Assembly: GCF_049852125.1 (NCBI RefSeq)
Contig: NZ_CP187532.1
Span: 1,302,001-1,366,000, forward strand
DNA: 64,000 nucleotides
Source: Senimuribacter sp049852125
Lineage (GTDB): Bacteria; Bacillota; Clostridia; Peptostreptococcales; Anaerovoracaceae
Direction: 5' to 3'
The notes under the pieces are model-generated. The model worked only from the letters and a program-made list of their open reading frames with translations, searched no databases and was not told the origin of the DNA. Of this stretch, positions 6,449 through 15,201 are shown one piece after another (positions within the stretch are counted from its first letter, which is position 1; the number at the start of each line of letters is the position of its first letter). The position numbers and the translations under genes are program-made.

Positions 6449-8125
6449 ATGGAGTTCAAAAGTGATATCCAGATCGCACAGGAAGTAGAGATGTCCAATA
6501 TCAGAGAAATCGCTGCTGCAGCCGGTATCGATGAAAAGTATTTGGAGTTGTATGGCAATTTTAAGGCTAAGGTGGACTACAATATGCTGGATGAGATGAA
6601 GGATACGCCGGATGGCAAGTTGATTTTGGTAACCGCGATTTCACCGACCCCGGCAGGAGAAGGGAAGACGACGACTTCTGTCGGTCTTGCGGACGCGCTT
6701 CATAAAAAGGGCGTTAATGTTATGACTGCTCTGAGAGAGCCTTCCTTAGGCCCGGTTTTCGGCGTGAAAGGAGGCGCGGCAGGCGGCGGTTACGCGCAGG
6801 TGGTTCCGATGGAGGATATCAATCTGCATTTTACAGGAGATTTTCATGCAATCGGCGCGGCTAACAACTTGATTGCGGCCATGCTGGATAATCATATTCA
6901 ACAGGGAAATGATTTGGGAATCGATCCGAGAAGAATTACCTGGAAACGGGCTGTGGATATGAACGACCGTCAGCTTCGTCACATCGTAGACGGTATGGGT
7001 GGCAAAATGAGCGGCGTTCCCAGAGAAGATGGGTTTGAGATTACAGTAGCTAGTGAAATTATGGCGGTTATGTGTCTTGCGAGGGATATTGATGATTTGA
7101 AGGAAAAACTGGCCAGCATTATCGTCGGATATACATATGAGGATAAACCGGTGACCGTGCGCGATCTTAAAGCACAGGGGGCTGCCGCGGCGCTTTTGAA
7201 GGATGCTCTGAAGCCGAATCTGGTACAGACTTTAGAAAAAACGCCTGCATTTGTTCATTGCGGTCCCTTTGCCAACATTGCACATGGCTGCAATTCCATT
7301 ATGGCCACCAGAATGGCGTTGAAATTAGCAGATTATGTTGTAACTGAAGCAGGTTTTGCCGCTGATCTCGGAGCTGAGAAGTTTGTGGATATTAAATGTC
7401 GTAAGGCTGGTTTAACTCCGTCTGCCTGTGTTATCGTTGCGACTGTGAAAGCGTTGAAGTATCACGGCGGCGTTGCAAAGGCTGATTTAGCTGAGGAGAA
7501 TCTTGAAGCGCTGGAAAAAGGTTTGCCGAATTTGCTGCAGCATGTAGAGAATGTAACAAAACATTTCGGTCTTCCTTGCGTCGTTGCAATCAATGAATTC
7601 CCGACTGATACTCCTGCAGAACTCAAAATGGTAGAAGATAAATGCAAGGAATTGGGTGTAAATGTGGTTTTGTCACAGGTATGGGGCAAAGGAGGAGAAG
7701 GCGGCCTAGCTTTAGCTGATGAAGTTCTGCGTCTCTGTGAAACGGAAAATCACTTCCAGTTTGTATATCCGCTGGATGTGCCTATTCGTGAAAAGATAGA
7801 AATGATTGCAAAGAAAATTTACAGAGCTGACGGCGTAATTTTCGAGGGAAATGCGCAGAAGCAGCTGAAACAGCTGGAAACTCTGGGCTTTAATGATGTC
7901 CCTGTTTGTATGGCAAAGACACAGTTCAGCTTTTCTGATAATCCGTCTTTGCTTGGCGCGCCGAGAGGATTCCATATTACTGTGACTGATTTGAAAATCG
8001 ACGCTGGAGCTGGGTTTATTGTTGCAAAGACCGGAAATATTATGACTATGCCGGGATTGCCGAAAGTACCGGCCGCTGAAAAAATCGATGTAGACAGTAC
8101 AGGGAAGATTACTGGCTTATTCTAA
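6449..8125 (+). CDS. fhs: Formate-tetrahydrofolate ligase
   Basis: A 558-residue formyl-THF synthetase, the usual family length. It joins formate and THF using ATP and is the entry step of the methyl branch or a formate-releasing exit in amino-acid fermenters. The nucleotide loop TPAGEGKTTTSVGLADAL sits near residues 67-84, and the EPSLGPVFG and GKGGEGGLALA motifs are present. AAAAGGAG lies before the ATG. It is cotranscribed with rnhB and closed by a strong terminator. fchA and folD, the next two steps, follow within 1.3 kb. Confidence 0.98.
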   Translation: MEFKSDIQIAQEVEMSNIREIAAAAGIDEKYLELYGNFKAKVDYNMLDEMKDTPDGKLILVTAISPTPAGEGKTTTSVGLADALHKKGVNVMTALREPSLGPVFGVKGGAAGGGYAQVVPMEDINLHFTGDFHAIGAANNLIAAMLDNHIQQGNDLGIDPRRITWKRAVDMNDRQLRHIVDGMGGKMSGVPREDGFEITVASEIMAVMCLARDIDDLKEKLASIIVGYTYEDKPVTVRDLKAQGAAAALLKDALKPNLVQTLEKTPAFVHCGPFANIAHGCNSIMATRMALKLADYVVTEAGFAADLGAEKFVDIKCRKAGLTPSACVIVATVKALKYHGGVAKADLAEENLEALEKGLPNLLQHVENVTKHFGLPCVVAINEFPTDTPAELKMVEDKCKELGVNVVLSQVWGKGGEGGLALADEVLRLCETENHFQFVYPLDVPIREKIEMIAKKIYRADGVIFEGNAQKQLKQLETLGFNDVPVCMAKTQFSFSDNPSLLGAPRGFHITVTDLKIDAGAGFIVAKTGNIMTMPGLPKVPAAEKIDVDSTGKITGLF

Positions 8126-8135
8126 TTGGTTATAG

Positions 8136-8180
8136 ACGCCGCCGCGCACGACATTGTTGTTTTGCGCGGCGTTTTCTTTT
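8136..8180 (+). terminator. Terminator after fhs
   Basis: GC-rich arms (8141-8148 with 8163-8170, extended by ACGCC/GGCGT with a bulge) around a 14-base loop are followed by TTTTCTTTT. Confidence 0.85.
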
Positions 8181-8254
8181 AAACCGTCATTGACAGAGAA
8201 GTGTTGCTGCTGGTAAAATGTAGAGAGTATTTTATGCTGCGAGGTGATGGACTG

Positions 8255-8680
8255 ATGATTAGAAAATTTGAACCGTGGGATATTGATGATGTAATGGAAA
8301 TATGGCTTTATGCCAACCTTGAAGCGCATGATTTTATAGATGGAACATATTTCGAGAATGCCTGTGAAATGGTGAGATCTCTGATTCCATCCTCAGAGGT
8401 TTATGTGTACGAAGAAGACAGCAATGTGACAGGCTTTATTGGTTTGGAGGAAGGTTTTGTCCAAGGCTTGTTTGTAAAGCCTGGCAGGCAGAGACATGGC
8501 ATTGGTCAGGCGCTGTTAGAACAGGTAAAGTCGAATCGGGATGTTTTGATGCTGAAGGTTTATCGAAAAAATGAAAAGGCGATCAGTTTTTACCGGCGTG
8601 AGGGATTTGATGTGGCTGAGCTGGAAGTAGAGGAGGCTACAGGAGAAACAGAAATCACGATGAAATGGTACAGAGCATAG
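8255..8680 (+). CDS. GNAT-family N-acetyltransferase
   Basis: A 141-residue single-domain GNAT acetyltransferase. The acetyl-CoA pyrophosphate loop is seen in FVKPGRQRHGIGQALLEQ (residues about 75-92, R/Q-x-x-G-x-G/A), and KAISFYRREGF near residue 109 is the usual motif B end. The substrate is unknown; peptide, amino-acid or antibiotic acetylation are all possible. The start at 8255 follows GAGGTGATGG, and upstream ATG options lack a site. It precedes fchA by 56 bp and may be cotranscribed, although its function is probably unrelated. Confidence 0.85.
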   Translation: MIRKFEPWDIDDVMEIWLYANLEAHDFIDGTYFENACEMVRSLIPSSEVYVYEEDSNVTGFIGLEEGFVQGLFVKPGRQRHGIGQALLEQVKSNRDVLMLKVYRKNEKAISFYRREGFDVAELEVEEATGETEITMKWYRA

Positions 8681-8736
8681 AATGGTTGTGCGGCGGGACG
8701 AACCCGCCTCTATTTTTTGGAAGGAGTGTGCAAAAA

Positions 8737-9369
8737 ATGAAATTTGTTGATAAAACCTGTACGGAATTTGTATCGGTGCTGGCGAGCAAAGCGCCTGTGC
8801 CGGGCGGCGGCGGCGCGTCGGCGCTGGTGGGCGCACTGGGAACAGCCCTGGGAAGTATGGTGGGATCGCTGACCGTAGGCAAGAAAAAGTATGCAGCCGT
8901 AGAGGAAGATATCAAAGGTCTGATGAAACAGGCGGAAGTTCTGCAGGCGGAGCTGCTTGCCCTTGTGGAAAAGGACGCGGAGGTTTTCGCGCCCCTTGCG
9001 GCGGCTTATGGCATGCCGAAAGAAACGGAAGAAGAAAAGGCGGAGAAGGCTCGAGTCATGGAGCTTGTGCTGAAGGATGCATGCAGCGTACCTCTGGAAA
9101 TTATGGAAAAATGCTGCCAGGCGATCGATCTGCACAGGGAATTCGCGGAAAAGGGCAGCGTTCTTGCCGTTAGCGATGCCGGTGTCGGCGTAATTTTTGC
9201 CAAAGCAGCCCTGCAGGGCGCGTCACTGAACGTCTTTATCAATACAGGCTCGATGCAGGACAGAGCATACGCAGAAACGCTCAATGAGAAAGCTGAGAGG
9301 ATGCTGATGGAATATACAGTAGCCGCCGACGAGGTGTACGCGAAGGTGTACAGTCAGCTAAAGAAATAG
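8737..9369 (+). CDS. fchA: Methenyltetrahydrofolate cyclohydrolase (cyclodeaminase family)
   Basis: A 210-residue protein of the FTCD-C/FchA family, which hydrolyses 5,10-methenyl-THF to 10-formyl-THF or deaminates formimino-THF. The hallmark PVPGGGGASALVGALGTAL lies near residues 20-38. SVLAVSDAGVGVIFAKAAL near residue 145 is the conserved C-terminal motif. GGAAGGAG precedes the ATG at 8737; an earlier in-frame ATG inside the acetyltransferase gene lacks a site. It sits 9 bp before folD and completes a C1-THF pathway with fhs. Confidence 0.92.
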   Translation: MKFVDKTCTEFVSVLASKAPVPGGGGASALVGALGTALGSMVGSLTVGKKKYAAVEEDIKGLMKQAEVLQAELLALVEKDAEVFAPLAAAYGMPKETEEEKAEKARVMELVLKDACSVPLEIMEKCCQAIDLHREFAEKGSVLAVSDAGVGVIFAKAALQGASLNVFINTGSMQDRAYAETLNEKAERMLMEYTVAADEVYAKVYSQLKK

Positions 9370-9378
9370 GGGGAAAAG

Positions 9379-10227
9379 ATGGAAAAATTACTAAAAGGAA
9401 AGCCAGTGGCGGACGCCATTGACGAAGGGCTGATTGCAAAGATGCCGAGGTTTTATGAGAAGGGCGTGGTACCGACCCTTGCGATCGTTCGCGTGGGGGA
9501 AAACGGAAGCGATATCGCCTATGAAAACGGCGCTGTGAAAAAGGCAAAGAAGATCGGCGTACAGACAGAAAAATTCATCTGTGATGGGAAGATAGAGGAA
9601 GCGGATCTCATTGCGGTCATAGAATCCATCAATCAGAATCCGGAAATCCATGGTATGCTGCTTCTGCAGCCTTTGCCAAGGCACGTCGATAGCGAGAAGG
9701 TACGAAATGCAATCGCGTCGGAAAAGGATATGGACTGCGTTTCTAATGGCGCGCTGGGCAGATTTTTTACCGGGGAGAGCGCTTTCGCGCCGTGTACAGC
9801 GGAAAGCTGCATTGAAATTTTGAAATATTACGATGTAGATTTACGCGGAAAGCGGGCGGTGGTCATCGGCAGAAGCATGGTCATCGGAAAGCCTGTCAGT
9901 CTGATGCTTCTGAAGGAAAATGCGACGGTAACCGTCTGCCACACAAAGACCAGACCGGAGGATCTAAAGAATCTTTGTAAAGAGGCGGATGTGATCGTAG
10001 TCGCCGCCGGCGCTGCAGGGACTTTCACAGATGAGATGATCAGTCCCGGTCAGGTGATTGTGGATGTAGGCATCAACTTTAACGAGGAAGGAAAAATGGT
10101 CGGCGATGTGTCGGTCTGTGAGGATGCCCGGGTGTGGCTGACCCCTGTGCCGGGCGGCGTAGGCAGCGTGACGACCAGTCTTTTGATGAAACATGTCGTG
10201 GAAGCGGCAGAACAAAGCATGCTTTAG
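9379..10227 (+). CDS. folD: Methylenetetrahydrofolate dehydrogenase/cyclohydrolase
   Basis: A 282-residue FolD that interconverts methylene-, methenyl- and formyl-THF with NAD(P). The active-site segment reads SDIAYENGAVKKAKKIGV. By alignment the catalytic lysine (K56 of E. coli) is kept, while the nearby K54 position is Ala, as in a clostridial subgroup. The Rossmann motif GRSMVIGKPVSLMLL and the C-terminal TPVPGGVGSVT are intact. Having both FolD and FchA gives two cyclohydrolase routes. A dead regulator gene begins 25 bp downstream. Confidence 0.95.
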   Translation: MEKLLKGKPVADAIDEGLIAKMPRFYEKGVVPTLAIVRVGENGSDIAYENGAVKKAKKIGVQTEKFICDGKIEEADLIAVIESINQNPEIHGMLLLQPLPRHVDSEKVRNAIASEKDMDCVSNGALGRFFTGESAFAPCTAESCIEILKYYDVDLRGKRAVVIGRSMVIGKPVSLMLLKENATVTVCHTKTRPEDLKNLCKEADVIVVAAGAAGTFTDEMISPGQVIVDVGINFNEEGKMVGDVSVCEDARVWLTPVPGGVGSVTTSLLMKHVVEAAEQSML

Positions 10228-10251
10228 TCCTGCAGGAGGAACCTTTGTGCA

Positions 10252-10994
10252 ATGAGTGGATTGATTGATAAACTGAACCAGATTATGCAAATCGATAATA
10301 CCAAATATGATGGTGTACTGATTGTAAATAAACATGGCATTGTGGAGTACAGCACATGGTTTGGCAGAATGTCTAATGCAGTCATTCCCGACTGAACCAG
10401 ATCCATTGTCGGAGAGCATCTGACGAATTAGTATGAGGATCTGTCAGAGGAGAACAGTACTGTTTTCCAGACGCTGAGGACTGGAAAGATGTCCATCGAT
10501 GAACCCCAGAAGCTGACCTGGAAAAACTATCAGATGGTACTGCGCGGCATCACGTATCCCATTGTGGAGAACGGGGTGATTTTGGGCGCTGCCAATGTTG
10601 CGTAGCTTCTTTATCTGCAGAATTTGAAGACTTCAGAATATCTGAAACAGAAGCTTTATGTCACAGATGATATTATCACGCAGAACAAGAAAATGCTGGA
10701 AATGAAAGCGATGATACTGGAGGTCAGCAACAGTGATTCGCCGGTGCTGATTTATGGTGAAACAGGAACAGGAAAAGAGCTGGTTGCGGAATCAATTCAT
10801 GCAGAGGGAAAGCGGCGTACCGGAAATTTTATTACACAGAACTGTGCTGCAATTCCATCCCATCTTCTTGAAAGCATGTTTTTTGGTACAGAAAAAGGAG
10901 GATTTGTACTATAGTTGCAGAGCGGCTTTCCATCTCTCCGCAGAAGCTGCAGTACAGACTGAAGAAGCTGGGTATCGCTAATAAAAAATTTTGA
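10252..10994 (+). pseudogene. Decayed sigma-54-dependent activator (PAS-AAA+-HTH)
   Basis: From ATG 10252, with AGGAGGA upstream, one frame reads a PAS-like sensor and then the AAA+ start with Walker A GETGTGKE and an NCAAIP segment. Three in-frame stops interrupt it: TGA at 10393, TAG at 10429 and TAG at 10603. The AAA+ part then stops after GTEKGGFVL, about where GAFTGA should come. A +1-shifted frame immediately resumes with a Fis-type helix-turn-helix (LSISPQKLQYRLKKLGI). An internal deletion has therefore removed most of the ATPase. It once probably activated the sigma-54 promoter at 11122. Confidence 0.9.
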
Positions 10995-11071
10995 ATAAAT
11001 AAAAATATTTTTATAAATAAAGATTTTTTCATCGAAAAAAGTGCGGCCGCAATTTTTGATGAATACTGAAA

Positions 11072-11097
11072 ACGCTTGAAATTCAGGCGTTTTTTTA
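11072..11097 (+). terminator. Terminator after the dead activator
   Basis: ACGCTTG/CAGGCGT arms (one G-T pair) with an AAATT loop are followed by TTTTTTATT. Confidence 0.75.
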
Positions 11098-11121
11098 TTG
11101 TCCTTTTTTAAATGAACGGAT

Positions 11122-11136
11122 TGGCACGCCCTTTGC
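11122..11136 (+). promoter_or_regulatory. Sigma-54 promoter (-24/-12) of the HMG-CoA lyase remnant
   Basis: TGGCAC-N5-TTGC, an exact match to the sigma-54 consensus. The predicted start near 11148 leaves a 29-base leader before the TTG start at 11177. The adjacent activator is dead. Confidence 0.88.
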
Positions 11137-11176
11137 GATAGTATAGTGCAAAGACTGAAGGAGGGAGTGAAAGAAT

Positions 11177-11539
11177 TTGAAAAAGCCATTACCAGGCAAA
11201 GTGGACATCATCGACGTGACCCTGCGGGATGGATTTCAGCACGAGGAAATGTTCGTGCCCACAGAGGCGAAGCTCTGGATCGCAGAGCAGCTGGTGGAAG
11301 CGGGATTTCGGCGCATTGAGGTCGGCACGTTCAGTCATATCAAATATGTACCCCAGTTTAAGGATATTCTGGAGGTATTGAAAGGGCTTCCGAAAAGAGA
11401 GGACGTGGAGTATACCGTCCATGCGCTCAACACGAAAGCCTGTGAGCGTGTAGCTGCAGCCCTTGAAGAAGGCGTTCAGATTGACCGCGTACTGTGCGGA
11501 CAGCTGGCAACCAGCGAGGCATATGCCCGTAAGATGTAG
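11177..11539 (+). pseudogene. Hydroxymethylglutaryl-CoA lyase, 3'-truncated
   Basis: Encodes 120 residues of a normally about 300-residue TIM-barrel lyase. The DVTLRDGFQHEE segment near residues 12-23 is the HMG-CoA lyase/DRE-TIM active-site motif (catalytic Arg and metal-binding Asp). The reading ends at TAG 11537 in YARKM, in the middle of a conserved region. The next sequence belongs to a tnpV-type element, so a mobile insertion and deletion removed the rest. The start is TTG with GGAGGG upstream. HMG-CoA lyase makes acetyl-CoA and acetoacetate in leucine catabolism. Confidence 0.88.
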
Positions 11540-11590
11540 GACGGATTTTGCGGACATTCAAAATAAAAAAGAATGTGGAGGTAACAGACA

Positions 11591-11913
11591 ATGGCAAAGA
11601 TGATTTTTGAGGAACTGGGCGGCAAATACGAAAGGCAAGATGACTATTTAATTCCATGTATAGCTTTACCCGCCGAGGAAGAACAGCCGATAGGCATATG
11701 GGGGCAACGGCATCTGGACTATCTGAAGCAGTACCGCAGGGTTACATACACTAATCTTCTCACAAGTGGCAAACTCAACGCTTATCTTGCCGACATTGAT
11801 AGGTAGGCGCAGGGCATAACGGAACGCCTAAAGGAAGAAAACGCCTTAAAATGGGTACAACACTTAAATAACATAAAAGGGAGATTGTGAACGAGGAAAT
11901 CATTTTCGCATAG
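11591..11913 (+). pseudogene. tnpV: Degenerate transposon-encoded protein TnpV
   Basis: The N-terminus MAKMIFEELGGKY, followed by EEEQPIGIWGQRHL, LLTSGKLNAYLADID and AQGITERLKEENAL, matches TnpV proteins of clostridial transposons. TAG at 11804 interrupts it, the region after it is shortened, and a frameshift separates the last piece, REIVNEEIIFA, which ends at 11913. GTGGAGG precedes the ATG. It marks the left part of an AT-rich insert (about 11545-14690) with resistance-type cargo. Confidence 0.85.
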
Positions 11914-11988
11914 GCAACAGGCGGCAGAGGGTAAAAGCTCTGCTGTTTTTTGATTTAGTCATATGATAGCGTATTTTGAAAATATTTC

Positions 11989-12017
11989 TTGACGTTTACT
12001 GGTATAGGGTGTATCAT
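11989..12017 (+). promoter_or_regulatory. Promoter of the TetR/MATE operon
   Basis: TTGACG (11989-11994), an exact 17-bp spacer and TATCAT (12012-12017). Confidence 0.8.
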
Positions 12018-12020
12018 ATC

Positions 12021-12048
12021 TATGACTAAAATGGTATTTTAAGTCATA
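12021..12048. promoter_or_regulatory. Probable TetR operator
   Basis: TATGACT (12021-12027) and AGTCATA (12042-12048) are perfect inverted arms around an AT-rich centre, just after the -10. A further AGTCATA half-site lies at 11957, upstream of the -35. This fits autorepression by the TetR protein encoded next. Confidence 0.65.
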
Positions 12049-12064
12049 TAAGGGAGAAAACTAT

Positions 12065-12643
12065 ATGGCAAGAAGTTTTACAGAACGAGAAAAAGAAAAC
12101 ATCAAAAGAAGTTTGCAGGAAGCCTGCAAGCAGAGTTGGACACAGTATGGTTATAAGAAAACAAGTGTTGATGACCTTTGTAAACAGGTAGGAATCTCAA
12201 AAGGGGCGTTTTATATTTTTTTTGAATCGAAAGAAGCTCTTTTTTGTGAAGTGTTGTGTTCTGTGCAAGAACAAATCTGCAATGTGGCATCGGAGGTAAT
12301 CAATAAACACAAAGATAAGTATGGTGTTGCTGAAGCCTTAAAGCTCATTTATCGGGAATATGATAAAAACAATTTTTTGTACAATTCGGACAGTACGGAT
12401 TTTACAATTTTGATGAACAAGTTATCAGAAGAACAGGCAGAAAAAATTGAAGAATCCAATCATATGAGCCAACAACTTTTTTTGAGCCAGCCGTATTTGA
12501 AATTCAAGATTAATGCGGATTTGGCGATGTCAGTTATTTACTCTTTAATTATGAATATCAAAAATAGGGACATTCTTCCGCACAATCACATGGAAACCTT
12601 TGACTTTATGGTTGACCATTTGATTGACAGTTTGTATGAATAG
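12065..12643 (+). CDS. TetR/AcrR-family transcriptional regulator
   Basis: A 192-residue regulator. Residues about 10-60 form the TetR helix-turn-helix (GYKKTSVDDLCKQVGISKG then FYIFFESKEAL), and the remainder is a variable ligand-binding domain. AAGGGAG precedes the ATG. It sits 15 bp before the MATE pump remnant, with an inverted-repeat operator just upstream, so it probably represses itself and the pump. The gene is clearly more AT-rich than the flanking core genes, consistent with arrival on the tnpV element. The gene itself is intact. Confidence 0.9.
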   Translation: MARSFTEREKENIKRSLQEACKQSWTQYGYKKTSVDDLCKQVGISKGAFYIFFESKEALFCEVLCSVQEQICNVASEVINKHKDKYGVAEALKLIYREYDKNNFLYNSDSTDFTILMNKLSEEQAEKIEESNHMSQQLFLSQPYLKFKINADLAMSVIYSLIMNIKNRDILPHNHMETFDFMVDHLIDSLYE

Positions 12644-12657
12644 CAGGAGGTAGAAAA

Positions 12658-14026
12658 ATGCAAAAGAAAGAAAACAGAGGTCAGCCTATGGTATTGACTT
12701 CGGGAAGTATAAAGAAACAGTTAGTGTTGTTTTCTATTCCCATTTTTTTAGGGGCTTTATTGCAACAGCTTTATAATGTTATTGATGCGGTTGTTGCGGG
12801 GCGTTTGGTGAATGAAGATGCGTTGTCCGCAATCGGTGTATCTGTTCCGATTTATCTACTGTTTGTTTCCGTTATTTTGGGTTTGGCTATTGGTATCACG
12901 ATACTTCTTGCCCAATTCTTTGGTGCAAAGCAGTTTGAACAGATTAAAAGCTTAATTTCCACAATGTCTATTTTTTTATTGGTTTTAGGTTTAATGATGG
13001 CGTTTTGCGGGGCAATTTTAGCAAAGCCGTTGTTACAGATTACCTAGACTCCTGCCGAGCTTTTAGAGCCTGCGTCGGCATATTTAAGAATGGTATTTTA
13101 GGGATTCCGTTTTCAATGCTGTATAATATGCTCGGTGCAGTTATGAGAAGTTTTGGCGAAACAAAAATGCCGTTATATGCTCTGGTTGTATCATACATTA
13201 TCAACTCAGTACTTAATATCGTTTTTATTATAAATGGCGGGGGCGTCATTGGGATTGCGGCATCTACAATTATTGCACAGGCAATCTCTCTGGCGTATAT
13301 TTGTTGGTTCAATTCCGAAAAAAATTCCCGATGGCAGTTCCAAAGCGTAGTGAGTTTGTTTTAGACAAGAAATTATTAGTGATTTCCTTAAAAATCTGTA
13401 CGCCAATTATTATACAACAACTGGCAGTTTTTCTCGGTATGCTGATTGTGCAGGGTTTTATCAATGGATTAGGAAATGCAAGCATCGGTGGAATGACAGC
13501 GGCAAGCCGAATTGAAGCATTTATTTTGCTGCCTATTCAGGCACTCGGAAATGCTTTGAGCATTTTTGCGGGGCAAAATATCGGAGCAAATGAAAAAGAC
13601 CGTATGAAGCAAGGCACACGGTTTGGCATAACGCTTTCAATCGCTATCACAGCTTTGCTTTCCATGATTCTGTTGTTTTGGGGAAAAGGAATATTGGGAT
13701 TAATTATCGGCGATAACGAGGAAATGATATTAAGCGGTTATAGCTATTTCCATGTCTGCCTATGGTTCTATCCGATAAATGCTTTGATATACGGATTGGG
13801 CGGCGTACTTTCTGGTGTTGGGGATACACTGATTGCAGGGATTCATTCACTGGCATCCATACTCGTGAAATTGTTTGTCACTGTATTGCTGATAGGAAAA
13901 TTGGGACTTCTCTCGATTGCTATCGCTTCTTGTCTGGGATGGTGCGTGGCAAATGTTATTGTAGTTATGAGATACAAGGGGAATAAGTGGCAGTCAAAAG
14001 CCGTTGTTAACATGATTCAAAATTGA
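12658..14026 (+). pseudogene. MATE-family multidrug efflux pump, broken by a stop and two frameshifts
   Basis: The three pieces together cover a full pump of about 450 residues. It starts MQKKENRGQPMVLTSGSIKK. TAG at 13045 interrupts after LLQIT, where relatives have Gln. A base is lost from a T-run at 13096-13099, so LRMVF must shift frame to continue as LGIPFSML. A second shift lies near 13300-13320, before FPMAVPKRSEF. The tail then runs cleanly to 14026. Homology on both sides of each lesion is good, so these are recent inactivating changes or sequencing errors. GGAGG precedes the ATG. Confidence 0.88.
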
Positions 14027-14038
14027 TGGAGGTAGAAA

Positions 14039-14437
14039 ATGAAAACAGAAGTTATAAAGAAAAATAATATAGAGGTTGCAGTTGTGAGCAGTGATGAACT
14101 GCTGATTACAGATGTCCAGTCGGCATTAGACTTGATTATGACAGTAAAATACGAAACGGGCTGCACAAATATTGCTGTAAACAAGGGAGCTATTGTAAAC
14201 GATTTCTTTGTCTTGAGTACTTGTCTGGCAGGAGAAATATTACAGAAATTCATCAACTATGGTGTGAGATTTGCCATATACGGCGATTTTTCAAAATATA
14301 CCAGTAAGCCGTTAAGGGATTTTATGTATGAGAGCAATAAAGGAAAGGATATTTACTTTCAGCCTACCGCTTCTCTTGCTGTTGACAAACTTTCTGGATG
14401 TGCTAAGAACAAAAAAAGAGACAGTTATGAACGCTGA
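14039..14437 (+). CDS. DUF4180 domain-containing protein
   Basis: A 132-residue intact protein matching the DUF4180 family throughout: VSSDELLITDVQSALDLIMTV, VKYETGCTNIAVNKG, then GEILQKFINYGVRFAIYGDFS and SKPLRDFMYESNKG. The function is unknown; the family often sits beside regulators and drug-resistance genes in Firmicutes. ATGGAGGTAG precedes the ATG. It follows the MATE remnant by 12 bp and is probably in the same operon of the imported element. Confidence 0.85.
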   Translation: MKTEVIKKNNIEVAVVSSDELLITDVQSALDLIMTVKYETGCTNIAVNKGAIVNDFFVLSTCLAGEILQKFINYGVRFAIYGDFSKYTSKPLRDFMYESNKGKDIYFQPTASLAVDKLSGCAKNKKRDSYER

Positions 14438-14454
14438 TTTGCAGGAGGTAACAC

Positions 14455-14649
14455 ATGGATTCAAGCACAGCCGAATGGATAAGATGTCCTGTTTGCGATG
14501 GTAAAACACGGGACAAGATGCGAAAGGATACAATACTACAAAACTTTCCTCTATTTTGTCCAAAGTGTAAACATGAGAATTTAATAAATGTCAGAGATTT
14601 ACAGATAGCAATTATTACAGAGCCAGCCGCTAAGACGCAGAGCCGATGA
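14455..14649 (+). CDS. Cysteine-rich KTR-type protein
   Basis: A 64-residue protein with two CxxC pairs, CPVCDGKTRDKMR (C19/C22) and CPKCKHENLINV (about C43/C46), typical of the 'cysteine-rich KTR' proteins carried by conjugative elements. It is probably a small zinc ribbon of unknown role. GCAGGAGG precedes the ATG at 14455. It is the last gene of the imported block, and its stop codon lies inside the stem of the terminator. Confidence 0.8.
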   Translation: MDSSTAEWIRCPVCDGKTRDKMRKDTILQNFPLFCPKCKHENLINVRDLQIAIITEPAAKTQSR

Positions 14650-14690
14650 ATTTGTGATATATCACAATTCATTGGCTCTGCGCTTTTTAT
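14636..14690 (+). terminator. Strong terminator closing the TetR-KTR operon
   Basis: A long stem pairs CGCAGAGCC(G)ATGAATTTGTG with its complement ending GGCTCTGCG at 14682, followed by CTTTTTATTTTT. Confidence 0.9.
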
Positions 14691-14740
14691 TTTTGGGGAC
14701 GTGACCCAGCTGAGCGCGCAGAGCGAGCGAAGCATAAAAC

Positions 14741-15194
14741 CACCCGCTATGCGGGTGCGCATCGGGGGTTATACCAAAAAATCACCTAACCTGATACAAT
14801 GGAGTTGTTCAGGCTACATTGTAAAGAAAGGAAAGGTGATCTTATGGCAAATAAAACAAATAGTCTATCATACACAAAATGGATGGGTAAATACCACATC
14901 GTCTTCACTCCTAAGTATAGACGAAAAGCCATCTTTACGTAATATCGAGAAAGTCTGAAAGAGATTCTAACGTTATTGTGTAAATATAAAGGGATGGAGA
15001 TTCTTGAAGGACATTTGATGGTAGACCATGTTCATCTGGTGGTAAGCATTCCTCCTAAATTGAGTGTTTCCGGTGTCATAGGCTATCTCAAACGACCCAT
15101 TTACAAAATAAAGAGAACCCCTTTATGGAGTAGCTAAAGAGGCAACGGCAATGTAGCTTGAACAAAGTGAAAGCTAGCGCCTTGAGACGCTAGC
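14741..15194 (+). mobile_element. Degenerate IS200/IS605-type element
   Basis: Subterminal hairpins of the kind bound by Y1 transposases flank the element. CACCCGC-TAT-GCGGGTG lies at 14741-14757 on the left, and GCTAGCG-N8-CGCTAGC at 15173-15194 on the right. A broken tnpA lies between. At about 450 bp it is shorter than an intact roughly 700-bp IS200, so it has an internal deletion. Its right end lies directly against the truncated symporter gene at 15202. Confidence 0.75.
14844..15137 (+). pseudogene. tnpA: IS200-like transposase TnpA, truncated
   Basis: Begins MANKTNSLSYTKWMGKYHIV and continues FTPKYRRKAIFT, matching IS200 TnpA. A TAA stops it at codon 33 (14940). The same frame then continues through EGHLMVDHVHLVVSIPPK, where HVH is the HUH metal-binding motif. 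Similarity ends at GYLK near 15095. The C-terminal helix with the catalytic tyrosine is missing, so the enzyme is dead. AAAGGTGATC precedes the ATG. Confidence 0.88.
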
Positions 15195-15201
15195 CTGTAA
15201 T

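Noticed and set aside
10393..10605. TGA and TAG codons inside the dead activator as selenocysteine or pyrrolysine sites
   Set aside because: The positions are not conserved Cys/Lys sites of the family, both stop types occur together, and the gene also lacks most of its ATPase domain, so ordinary decay explains them.
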